Source of the DNA: Thermoanaerobaculia bacterium
GTDB taxonomy: Bacteria > Acidobacteriota > Thermoanaerobaculia > UBA5066
Assembly: GCA_023717585.1 (NCBI GenBank)
Contig: JAMQPJ010000477.1
Coordinates: forward strand, 1-17,074
Direction of reading: 5' to 3'
Length of the DNA stretch: 17,074 bases
The position numbers and the translations under genes were made by a program. This document shows, one piece after another, positions 6,200 through 13,184 of this stretch. The notes under the pieces are model-generated. The model was given only the letters and a program-made list of their open reading frames with translations, made no database searches and had not been told where the DNA came from. Numbering within the stretch: position 1 is the first letter of the stretch; each line of letters starts with the position of its first letter.

Positions 6200-7330
6200 G
6201 TGGCCGCGGAACCACTTCCCAAGAGCATCGGCCGGTACGAGATTCTCCGCCTGCTCGGCCGGGGCGGGATGGGAGAGGTCTACCTCGCGACGGATACCGC
6301 GCTGGGCCGCCAGGTCGCGATCAAGATCCTTCCGGCCGCCCTCCAGAGCGACGCGAAGATGTGCGGGCGTTTCATGAACGAAGCGCGTGCCGTCGCCGCG
6401 CTCAACCACCCGAACGTGATCACGATTCACGACCTCGCGACGACGGACTCCCGCGACCCGGGGTTCCCTCCGGGCGCCCTCTATCTCGTCCTCGAATACC
6501 TCGAAGGCGAGGGCCTGGACGAGATCATGGACAGGCGGCGGCTCTCGATCCCGGAGTGTCTCGACATCGCGATTCAGGCGCTCGAGGGCCTGAAAGTGGC
6601 GCATCAGAGCCGCATCCTCCATCGGGACATCACGCCGTCGAACCTCATGCTCGCGCCCAACGGTCACGTGAAGGTGCTCGACTTCGGGCTCAGCAAGATT
6701 CTCTCCGAGGGTGCCCGCGACACGTCGCGGTCGCACCGCCAGACAGGCGAAGGGATGATCGTCGGCACGCTCGACTACCTGTCGCCCGAGCAGGCGCTCG
6801 GCAACCCCCTCGACGAGCGGTCCGACCTCTTCTCCCTGGGCATCGTGTTCTATCAGATGCTGTCCGGCGTGCATCCGTTCTCGGGCGCGAGCGTGACCCA
6901 GATGGTGGCCAAGATGATGACGAAGGAGGCCGACCCCTGGCCCGAGCCCGACCTCGTGCCCGAAAGCCTGAAGCAGATCGTCGCGCGCGCCCTCCGGAAG
7001 GAGCCCGTCGAACGTTACGGGAGCGCGGGACAGATGATTCTCGACCTCGTGGTCGCGCGGCGCGAGCTGCGCGCAAGACCCCCGCGGGGGGCCGTCACGC
7101 AGGAGGTTCCCGCCGCCGCACCCGCCTCCATCGCCGACTCCACGGCGCCTCTCCGGCGGCCGCGCTCCTCGGCCGCGGCCGTGACGAGCGAGATGCCCTC
7201 GCCCCGGAAGGGGCCGCTTCTTCTCCTCCTCGGCGCGAGCTTCCTGCTGATCGCCGTGACCGCCCTCTTCGCGGCGCGCGGCTGCGGCCGGCTCCGGACG
7301 CTCGCCCCGCCGCCGGCGCAGACGCGCTGA
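6200..7330 (+). CDS. Hanks-type serine/threonine protein kinase, single C-terminal membrane anchor
   Basis: A 376-residue kinase that should phosphorylate Ser/Thr in cytoplasmic proteins. Visible elements are the Gly loop GRGGMGEV (21-27), invariant Lys42 in VAIKIL, helix-C Glu61, the catalytic loop HRDITPSN (141-148), DFG (161-163) and the activation segment GTLDYLSPEQ. The catalytic loop has Thr145 where most Ser/Thr kinases have Lys (HRDLKPxN). HRD(V/I)(S/T)P variants occur, to my knowledge, among myxobacterial kinases, so this is probably a functional subclass. After the domain come a Pro/Ala/Arg-rich linker (about 285-335) and one hydrophobic segment (about 338-360). Only about 16 residues lie beyond it, so there is no extracytoplasmic sensor domain. 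GTG start with TATACT 9 nt upstream. The receptor gene starts 128 bp downstream with its own ribosome-binding site. Confidence 0.95.
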   Translation: MAAEPLPKSIGRYEILRLLGRGGMGEVYLATDTALGRQVAIKILPAALQSDAKMCGRFMNEARAVAALNHPNVITIHDLATTDSRDPGFPPGALYLVLEYLEGEGLDEIMDRRRLSIPECLDIAIQALEGLKVAHQSRILHRDITPSNLMLAPNGHVKVLDFGLSKILSEGARDTSRSHRQTGEGMIVGTLDYLSPEQALGNPLDERSDLFSLGIVFYQMLSGVHPFSGASVTQMVAKMMTKEADPWPEPDLVPESLKQIVARALRKEPVERYGSAGQMILDLVVARRELRARPPRGAVTQEVPAAAPASIADSTAPLRRPRSSAAAVTSEMPSPRKGPLLLLLGASFLLIAVTALFAARGCGRLRTLAPPPAQTR

Positions 7331-7442
7331 ACGCCCCGCCACGAAGGATGCTCTGCCGTGGCCTCCGGCACCCGGATTCTGGGATAGGCTTCAAACGAAC
7401 GTCACGTTCCCTCTCTCGAGGGGTGACTATCATTCAGCCGTC

Positions 7443-7452
7443 AGAAGGAGGG
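7443..7452 (+). promoter_or_regulatory. Shine-Dalgarno fixing the receptor start
   Basis: AGAAGGAGGG lies 6 nt before the ATG at 7459. The reading frame is open far upstream into the kinase gene, so this site and the signal peptide right after the ATG decide the true start. A TATCAT at 7428-7433 might be a -10 element, but it is close to the ribosome-binding site and no good -35 accompanies it. Confidence 0.8.
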
Positions 7453-7458
7453 TTTTCG

Positions 7459-10440
7459 ATGTCGCGATCGTTCCGCTCTCTCGCGATTCTCACGGTGGTC
7501 ATGGCACTTGCGCTGGCGTGGCCCGCCGCGCCGCTCCTCGCGCAGAGCAGCGCCGGATCCATCTCGGGCACCGTGGCGGACACGGCCGGAGGGCCCCTTC
7601 CCGGCGCGGGCGTGACCGCGAGGAACGCGAGAACGGGTGCCACAAGGACGACCGTCTCCAACGCCACGGGTACCTTCACGTTCCCGCTCCTCGCGGTCGG
7701 CCTCTATGGCGTGACCGTAGACCTCTCCGGATTCGGTTCCGCGACGAAATCCGGCGTCGAGGTGAACGTCGGCGGCGACGTCTCGCTCAAGTTCGTCCTC
7801 GCGCTCTCCAGCGTGAAGACGGCCGTGACCGTCACCGAGGAAGCTCCACTCATCGAGACGACGCGCACGCAGCAAAGCGATGTCGTGAACGAGAACTTCA
7901 TCGCGAACCTCCCCACGAACGGACGCAACTTCATCGACTTCGTCCTCACGACGCCGGGCGTCACGATCGACCCGCGCCAGGGCGACATCAGCTTCGCCGG
8001 CCAGCGCGGCACCCTGAACAGCCTCGTCATCGACGGCGCGAACAACGACAACACGTTCTTCGGCCAGGCCCTCGGCCGCACCGGCTCCGGCCGCGCGCCG
8101 TACCAGTTCAGCCAGGACGCCGTGAAGGAGTTCCAGGTCAACCGCAACGCGTACACGGCCGAGTACGGCCGGGCGGGGGGCGCGGTCATCAACGTCGTCA
8201 CGAAGTCGGGCACTAACGAGTACCACGGGAGCGCGTTCGAGTTCTTCCGCGACAAGGGGCTGAACGCGAACGACTACATCAACGTGATCAACGGCCGCGA
8301 CAAGAGCAACTATCACTACAACCAGTTCGGCGCGAGCCTCGGCGGCCCGATTCTCAAGGACCGCCTCTTCTTCTTCGCGAACTACGACGGGCAGCGCAAC
8401 ACGAACGGCAACCCCGTCATCCTGAACACGGGCAGCCTGAATCTCTCGGACCCGGACACGGCGGCCGGCCTCGCGAAGCTCCAGCCGCTCACGGACTCCT
8501 ACGACCGCGGCCGGAACCAGGACGTATTCCTCCTGAAGGCCGACTGGGAGGCCGGGTCCACCGCCCACGTTTCCGCCCGGTACAACCGGCAGCGCTTCAC
8601 GGGCTCGAACAACGAGAACGGCGGCACGACGCAGTCCGTCACGCACTCGGGCAACTCGCTCGTGAACACGGACACGTTGACCGCCTCCGTCACGAGTTCC
8701 TTAAGTGCTTCGCTCTTCAACGAGCTGCGCGGCCAGTACGCGAAAGACTCCGAGCCCGGCCTCGCGAACAGCGCCGCCCCCGAAGCGGTGATCAGCGGCG
8801 GTGGCTTCTCCCTCACGATCGGGCGAAACAACTTCAGCCCGCGCGAGACGACGATCACGCGCTACCAGGTCGCCGACGCCGTGACGTTCCTCTTCGGAAA
8901 CCACGCCGTGAAGGGCGGTTTCGATTTCAACCGCGATCTCATCCTGAACTGGTTCCCCGGCAACTTCTCGGGAAGCTACACGTTCTCGTCCGTAGCGAAC
9001 TACAACCGCAACCAGCCCTCGCAGTACCTCCAGGCTTTCCCGGGAGCCGGGACGTCCGGCCCCTTCACGAACCCGGATCTCTCGGAGCTCGGCCTCTTCC
9101 TGCTGGACGAATGGCGCCCGACCCCGAGCCTCACGATCAGCCTCGGCGTCAGGTACGACAAGCAGGGCATCGCGCAGCCCACAGTCCGCAATCCCGACAC
9201 CCAGCTCCTCGCGGCCGGCATCGACACGAGCGTCGTTCCGGAGGACGGCAACAACGTCGGCGTCCGCCTCGGGTTCGCGTGGTCGCCGAAGGGTCAGGAC
9301 GCCACGGTCGTACGCGGCGGCTACGGCATGTTCTACGGCCGCACGCCCTCGATCATGATCGGCACCGCGCACTCGAACAACGGCGTCAACGTGCAGACGC
9401 TCACGTTCACGGGCGCGCAGATGCCGGCTTACCCGAACATCTTCCCCTCGATCCCTACGGGCGTCGTGCTTCCCAAGCCGACCATCCTCGTGTTCGACCC
9501 GAACTTCGAAAACCCGCTCGTCCATCAGGCGAGCCTCGGCATCGAGCATTCTGTGTCGAACGACGTCTCGCTCGGTCTGTCCTATCTCTACGTGAAGGGC
9601 ACGAAGCTCCAGCGCTCGGCCGACATCAACGTCGGGTCTCCCTCCGTCGTCAACTTCACGGACGCCGCGGGGAACGTCTATCCGATCACGCGCTACGGCA
9701 CGGACCGTCCCTTCGCGAACTTCGCGCGCGTCATCCAGTTCCAGAGCACGGCCGAGTCCAACTACAACGGTGTCACGCTCGAGCTCAACAAGCGGTTCTC
9801 GAACAACTGGCAGGGCCGCGTCGCGTACACCTTCGGCAAGGTCCTCGACACGAAGCCCGACGCCACGGCGGTCGTGCCCGGCACGGACGACGCGAAGTAC
9901 GCCTCGGATCCGCGCAACTTCGACGCGGACTACGCCCCCGGCGACGCGGACCAGCGCCACCGCGTCGTCCTCTCGGCATACTGGAGCCTTCCGTACTACC
10001 GGAACGCGGGCGGTCTCGAGCAGGCCCTGTTCGGCGGATGGTCGCTGTCGGGCATCATCACGCTCGCGAGCGGACAGGCGTACACGCCCGGACTGCCGAA
10101 CTCTCCTGCGAGCGACCTGAACGGCGACCAGAACCAGCGCAGCGACCGCGCGCCCGGCTTCGGCCGCAACAGCCAGAACTACCCCGTCTTCTTCTCCTTC
10201 GATCCGCGCATCACGAAGGACATCCCGATCGGGCCGGCGACGCTCCAGCTCATCGTCGAGGCCTTCAACTTGTTCAATCGGTCGAACGTCACGGGCATCA
10301 ACACGACGTACTACAGCGTTTCGGGGACGAACCTCACGACTCTCTCGACATACGGCGCGCCGACGCAATCGGGCCTGTACGGGACGTTCACCGGCAACGG
10401 CCCGCGCATCGTTCAGCTCGCCGTGAAGGTGATCTTCTGA
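7459..10440 (+). CDS. Oar-like TonB-dependent-receptor-type outer-membrane protein with carboxypeptidase-regulatory domain
   Basis: A 993-residue outer-membrane protein. The signal peptide spans about residues 1-31 (MSRSFRSLAILTVVMALALA, then AAPLLAQS). Residues about 33-115 form a CarboxypepD_reg/Ig-like domain (GSISGTVADTAGGPLPGAGV, then GTFTFPLLAVGLYGVTV). A plug-like region follows with LPTNGRNFIDFVLTTPGV, LVIDGANNDN and the typical VKEFQVNRNAYTAEYGRAGG and INVVTKSGTNEYHGS. The remaining roughly 700 residues alternate aromatic strands as expected of a beta-barrel and end in IVQLAVKVIF, with a terminal Phe as in many barrel proteins. Such proteins are greatly expanded in Acidobacteriota and related to Myxococcus Oar. 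They may import oligosaccharides or large ligands, or act in surface export or adhesion. No TonB box was clear. The adjacent kinase and malQ hint weakly at glucan use. It ends before a bidirectional hairpin. Confidence 0.92.
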   Translation: MSRSFRSLAILTVVMALALAWPAAPLLAQSSAGSISGTVADTAGGPLPGAGVTARNARTGATRTTVSNATGTFTFPLLAVGLYGVTVDLSGFGSATKSGVEVNVGGDVSLKFVLALSSVKTAVTVTEEAPLIETTRTQQSDVVNENFIANLPTNGRNFIDFVLTTPGVTIDPRQGDISFAGQRGTLNSLVIDGANNDNTFFGQALGRTGSGRAPYQFSQDAVKEFQVNRNAYTAEYGRAGGAVINVVTKSGTNEYHGSAFEFFRDKGLNANDYINVINGRDKSNYHYNQFGASLGGPILKDRLFFFANYDGQRNTNGNPVILNTGSLNLSDPDTAAGLAKLQPLTDSYDRGRNQDVFLLKADWEAGSTAHVSARYNRQRFTGSNNENGGTTQSVTHSGNSLVNTDTLTASVTSSLSASLFNELRGQYAKDSEPGLANSAAPEAVISGGGFSLTIGRNNFSPRETTITRYQVADAVTFLFGNHAVKGGFDFNRDLILNWFPGNFSGSYTFSSVANYNRNQPSQYLQAFPGAGTSGPFTNPDLSELGLFLLDEWRPTPSLTISLGVRYDKQGIAQPTVRNPDTQLLAAGIDTSVVPEDGNNVGVRLGFAWSPKGQDATVVRGGYGMFYGRTPSIMIGTAHSNNGVNVQTLTFTGAQMPAYPNIFPSIPTGVVLPKPTILVFDPNFENPLVHQASLGIEHSVSNDVSLGLSYLYVKGTKLQRSADINVGSPSVVNFTDAAGNVYPITRYGTDRPFANFARVIQFQSTAESNYNGVTLELNKRFSNNWQGRVAYTFGKVLDTKPDATAVVPGTDDAKYASDPRNFDADYAPGDADQRHRVVLSAYWSLPYYRNAGGLEQALFGGWSLSGIITLASGQAYTPGLPNSPASDLNGDQNQRSDRAPGFGRNSQNYPVFFSFDPRITKDIPIGPATLQLIVEAFNLFNRSNVTGINTTYYSVSGTNLTTLSTYGAPTQSGLYGTFTGNGPRIVQLAVKVIF

Positions 10441-10476
10441 TTCTTGGTCGGGGGGTGTGACGCCCGCCGTGATTCA

Positions 10477-10507
10477 GGCCAGGCGGGGTTCGCACCCCCG
10501 CCTGGCC
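10477..10507. terminator. Strong symmetric hairpin between convergent genes
   Basis: A perfect 12-bp GC-rich stem, GGCCAGGCGGGG / CCCCGCCTGGCC, with a 7-nt loop (TTCGCAC). It lies 36 bp after the receptor stop and 4 bp beyond the stop codon of the convergent pseudouridine synthase. There is no U-tract on either side. It could be a bidirectional, possibly Rho-assisted, terminator or a 3'-end stabiliser. Confidence 0.7.
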
Positions 10508-10511
10508 CCCC

Positions 10512-11201
10512 TTACCTTCTCAGAATCTTCAGGGTTTCCTCATAGTCTCTCGGGAGATGGGCCGTGACGTCGATGCCCATCTCCGGGATCTCGATGCGTT
10601 CGGCGTGGAGCAGCGGGCGCGTCAGCCGCGCGAGCGCCGCGCGCAAGGCCGGGTCGCGCACGCCATGCCAGCGGCTGGCGCCCCCGTAGAAGCCGTCGCC
10701 CACGATCGGGTGGCCACTCGCGGAAAGGTGGACGCGGATCTGGTGCGTGCGTCCGGTCTCGGGCTGGAGCTCGAGGTCGGCGAGCGACGGAAATCTGCGC
10801 CGCGTCGCGTAACGCGTGACGGACGGCTTTCCGTCGTCCCGGACGCGCATCTTGCGCCCGTCCTTCGGGTCGCGCCCGAGCGCGAGGTCGATCGCCCCTT
10901 TCGCGGGTACCGGATGGCCCCAGACGAGCGCGCGGTACGTCTTCCGGGCGCGGCGTTCCTGAAAGCCGAGGCTGAGCGCGCGATGGGCGGCGGGGGTTTT
11001 CGCGAATAGGACGACGCCCGACGTTCCCGCGTCGAGGCGGTGCACGAGCAGCGGAAGAGGGTCCGGCGGAACGACGCCGCAGGCCCCGAGCAGACGCCTG
11101 ACGGCAGCTTCCGCAGACTTGCCTTCCTTCGAAGACGTCGCCATCGAGACGCCCGGGGGCTTGTCGAGTGCCAGGACCTCGTCGTTCTCGAAGAGGTGCA
11201 C
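10512..11201 (-). CDS. RluA-family RNA pseudouridine synthase
   Basis: A 229-residue protein that isomerises uridine to pseudouridine in rRNA and/or tRNA. It has no N-terminal S4 domain and is close in length to RluA. The family core is clear: LALDKPPGVSM near the N-terminus, the catalytic HRLDAGTSGVVLFAKT (Asp57, motif II), LALGRDPKDGRKM, and the C-terminal PETGRTHQIRVHLSASGHPIVGD. The annotated start is GTG at 11201. A CTG five codons upstream in frame is an alternative, since the preceding secreted-protein gene ends only 11 bp before the GTG. It is the last gene of a minus-strand operon with the MFS exporter and the small secreted protein. The exact target site (RluA, RluC, RluD or TruC type) cannot be assigned from sequence alone. 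Confidence 0.92.
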   Translation of the reverse strand: MHLFENDEVLALDKPPGVSMATSSKEGKSAEAAVRRLLGACGVVPPDPLPLLVHRLDAGTSGVVLFAKTPAAHRALSLGFQERRARKTYRALVWGHPVPAKGAIDLALGRDPKDGRKMRVRDDGKPSVTRYATRRRFPSLADLELQPETGRTHQIRVHLSASGHPIVGDGFYGGASRWHGVRDPALRAALARLTRPLLHAERIEIPEMGIDVTAHLPRDYEETLKILRR

Positions 11202-11212
11202 GGCCTCGGCCG

Positions 11213-11650
11213 TCAGTCCACGTTCGTCATGACGACGCGGGATTCCGCGTACGTGACGCGCGACGCGTAGCGGCGCTTCTTCACGATCTTCGTCTCGACG
11301 AGCACCGTGCGGCCGGCGGCGAGGCCGTCGGGGACAGATGCGTCCTTCGCGAGGCGGTACCTCACGAGCGTCCCGGCCGGCGTTTTCACCGTGAGCGATT
11401 TTCCCTCCTCATAGCCCGTCACCGTCGAGGCAGCCCCCCGCGTGAGCGAGACGGGCCTGCCCGGAACGACGCCGGATCTCAGGCGGACGCCGCCGGCGGC
11501 CGGCGCCGCGAGGACCGGCGGCGCGGAAACCGTCGGACCACCGTCGGACGCCGGCGCGGGGCCGGGCGTTTCCGTCGCCTGCGCCGGCGTCGGAACGGGC
11601 TCCTGCGCGAGAAGGGGCCCCGCCACCGAAAGGAGGAAGACGAGAATCAC
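11213..11650 (-). CDS. Small secreted or periplasmic protein of unknown function
   Basis: A 145-residue protein I do not recognise. The start GTG overlaps the stop of the MFS gene (GTGA), so translation is probably coupled. A short signal peptide (MILVFLLSVAGPLLAQ) is followed by a Pro/Ala/Thr-rich linker to about residue 55. A beta-rich C-terminal domain with VTGYEEGKSLTVKTPAG, VRYRLAKDASV and GRTVLVETKIVKKRRYASRV follows. The pattern of short strands around KTPAGTLVRYRL looks like a small beta-barrel, as in periplasmic DUF5666-like domains, but this is only an impression. There is no lipobox or Cys. Context between an exporter and a pseudouridine synthase says little about its role. Confidence 0.7.
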   Translation of the reverse strand: MILVFLLSVAGPLLAQEPVPTPAQATETPGPAPASDGGPTVSAPPVLAAPAAGGVRLRSGVVPGRPVSLTRGAASTVTGYEEGKSLTVKTPAGTLVRYRLAKDASVPDGLAAGRTVLVETKIVKKRRYASRVTYAESRVVMTNVD

Positions 11651-13128
11651 TCCGGCACTATTTCACAGGCGCGCGGCCGGGCGCGTCGATCGGGGAACCG
11701 CGACGTCACGGCGAGATTGACCAGGGCGAGGACGAGAAGCACGGCGAAGACGGGCAGGAGCGACTGCTCGAGCGCGAGGCGCATCTCGCGAGGGACGTGC
11801 CCTTCCGTCAGGAGCGTTCCGGCCGACTCGGCGGCCGCCCCCATCCGGCGGGTCAGGCCGGTCGCGAGGATTCCGCCCAGAGCCCCCACGCCCAGCGACC
11901 CCCCCACGGTACGGAAGAAAGGCACGAGGCTCGTCGCGACGCCCCGTCGACTCTCCTCGACGACGTTCTGGATCGCGAGAACCTGGGAGAGCGACGAGGG
12001 GCCAAGCCCCGCTCCGATCAGGCCGCACGCCGCGCTGATCGCGGCCACGGGAGCGTCGAATCGCGCCGCCGCGAGGAGCCCCACGAAGCCCGCGAGGATC
12101 AGGAGGGCGCCGGCCCGCGCGGTCGTCCGGAAGCCGAAGCGAACGATGATCCGCGCCGCGACCACCGCCGAAAGCGCCCAGAAGAGGACGAGGGGCGTGA
12201 TGACCGCGCCGGCCGCTCCCGCGGTGCCGCCTCGCGCGCCCTGCACGAAGAGCGGCACGAACGTGTCGACCCCGTAGATCGTCGTTCCGAGGAGAATCCC
12301 GCCCACATACGGGGCCGCCGTGTCGGCGTGCCGGAAGAGGTCCGGCGGAATCAGCGGGTGCCTGCGCCCGGCCTGAAGCCGCGCGAAGAGGCCGAGCAGG
12401 GCGAATCCCGCGACCCCGAGGAGGAGACGTGCCCCCGTTCCGAGGGCCCCCGCCCCCGTGCTCTGGAGCACCGCGAAGAGCAGTGCCCCGATCCCGAGAG
12501 CGAGCGTGAGCGCGCCCGCGACGTCGAGCGGGTCGGACCCGGGTTTGCGCGACTCGCGCATCTTCGTCGCGACGAGGAAAAGGGCGACGAGCCCGAGCGG
12601 CACGTTGATCGTGAAGATGGACCGCCAGCCGAACGTCACGGTCAGGAAGGCGCCGAGAAGCGGACCGACGAGGCTCGCGAACCCCCAGACGCCGCTGAAC
12701 AACGCCTGCACCCGCGCGCGCTCCTCCAGCGAATAGAGGTCTCCGGTGACCGTGAGCGCGATCGGAATGAGGCCGCCCGCCCCCAGGCCCTGGAGGCCGC
12801 GCGCGACGATGAGCTGCGGCATCGACCGGGCCAGCGCGCACGCCAGCGCCCCGGCCAGGAACACGACGGTCGCGGTCATGAGGACGCGGCGCCTCCCGTA
12901 AACGTCGGCGAGCCGGCCGTAGATCGGCATCGTGATGGTGGAGGCGAGGAGGTAGATCGAGAAGACCCATGAATACAGAGGCAGTCCGTGCAGCTCGCCG
13001 ATGATCGTCGGCATCGCCGTCGACACCACGGTGGACTCGAACGACGAAAGAGCCGTGACGAGAAGCAGGGCGATCGTGACGGCGCGGCGTCGCTCGGGTT
13101 CGAAGCGGGGTGCGACGGAGGATGACAT
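11647..13128 (-). CDS. MFS multidrug exporter, DHA2 (14-TM, EmrB/QacA-like) family
   Basis: A 493-residue inner-membrane proton-driven antiporter, probably of drugs or other small amphiphiles. Its length and hydrophobic pattern fit 14 membrane helices. Visible motifs are SFESTVVSTAMPTIIGEL in TM1, the loop 2-3 motif A GRLADVYGRRRVL (from about residue 71), ARGLQGLGAGGLIPIA (motif B region) and the antiporter motif C-like GVWGFASLVGPLLGAFL. In TM1 the acidic residue is Glu31, where DHA2 proteins usually have Asp (LDxTVVNVALP). The ATG at 13128 is preceded 9 nt upstream by a -10-like TACTCT and no Shine-Dalgarno. It is divergently transcribed from the SDR gene and heads an operon with the secreted protein and the RluA-family enzyme. 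No TetR or MarR regulator is adjacent. Confidence 0.93.
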   Translation of the reverse strand: MSSSVAPRFEPERRRAVTIALLLVTALSSFESTVVSTAMPTIIGELHGLPLYSWVFSIYLLASTITMPIYGRLADVYGRRRVLMTATVVFLAGALACALARSMPQLIVARGLQGLGAGGLIPIALTVTGDLYSLEERARVQALFSGVWGFASLVGPLLGAFLTVTFGWRSIFTINVPLGLVALFLVATKMRESRKPGSDPLDVAGALTLALGIGALLFAVLQSTGAGALGTGARLLLGVAGFALLGLFARLQAGRRHPLIPPDLFRHADTAAPYVGGILLGTTIYGVDTFVPLFVQGARGGTAGAAGAVITPLVLFWALSAVVAARIIVRFGFRTTARAGALLILAGFVGLLAAARFDAPVAAISAACGLIGAGLGPSSLSQVLAIQNVVEESRRGVATSLVPFFRTVGGSLGVGALGGILATGLTRRMGAAAESAGTLLTEGHVPREMRLALEQSLLPVFAVLLVLALVNLAVTSRFPDRRARPRACEIVPE

Positions 13129-13137
13129 CGGCCGGCG

Positions 13138-13143
13138 AGAGTA
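13138..13143 (-). promoter_or_regulatory. -10-like TACTCT of the MFS operon
   Basis: TACTCT on the minus strand ends 9 nt before the MFS ATG at 13128, with no ribosome-binding site between. It lies exactly 17 nt from the -10-like TAGAAT of the divergent SDR gene, so each hexamer occupies the other promoter's -35 position. Confidence 0.45.
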
Positions 13144-13160
13144 GCAGCGCCCCCGCGCTC

Positions 13161-13166
13161 TAGAAT
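13161..13166 (+). promoter_or_regulatory. -10-like TAGAAT of the SDR-VIT unit
   Basis: TAGAAT ends 18 nt before the SDR ATG. In between is a Shine-Dalgarno, GAGGAGG at 13173-13179, 5 nt before the ATG. The leader RNA would be only about 10 nt, yet it contains the ribosome-binding site. It is divergent from and interlocked with the MFS promoter. Confidence 0.5.
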
Positions 13167-13184
13167 CCCGTCGAGGAGGCGCGG

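Noticed and set aside
7338..7362. GCCACG/CGTGGC hairpin after the kinase stop
   Set aside because: Six base pairs with a 13-nt loop and no T-tract is too weak to call a terminator in DNA this GC-rich.
7409..7422. CCCTC/GAGGG hairpin upstream of the receptor gene
   Set aside because: A 5-bp stem is common by chance at this base composition; no operator-like conservation can be shown from one sequence.
6190..7458. N-terminal extension of the receptor frame across the kinase gene
   Set aside because: The extension is Arg/Pro-rich and out of frame with the kinase. The receptor has a Shine-Dalgarno and a signal peptide at 7459.
8701..10368. Minus-strand open frame of 555 codons opposite the receptor
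   Set aside because: Same antisense pattern, with Arg/Val/Asp-rich sequence and no domain; the plus-strand beta-barrel protein is convincing.
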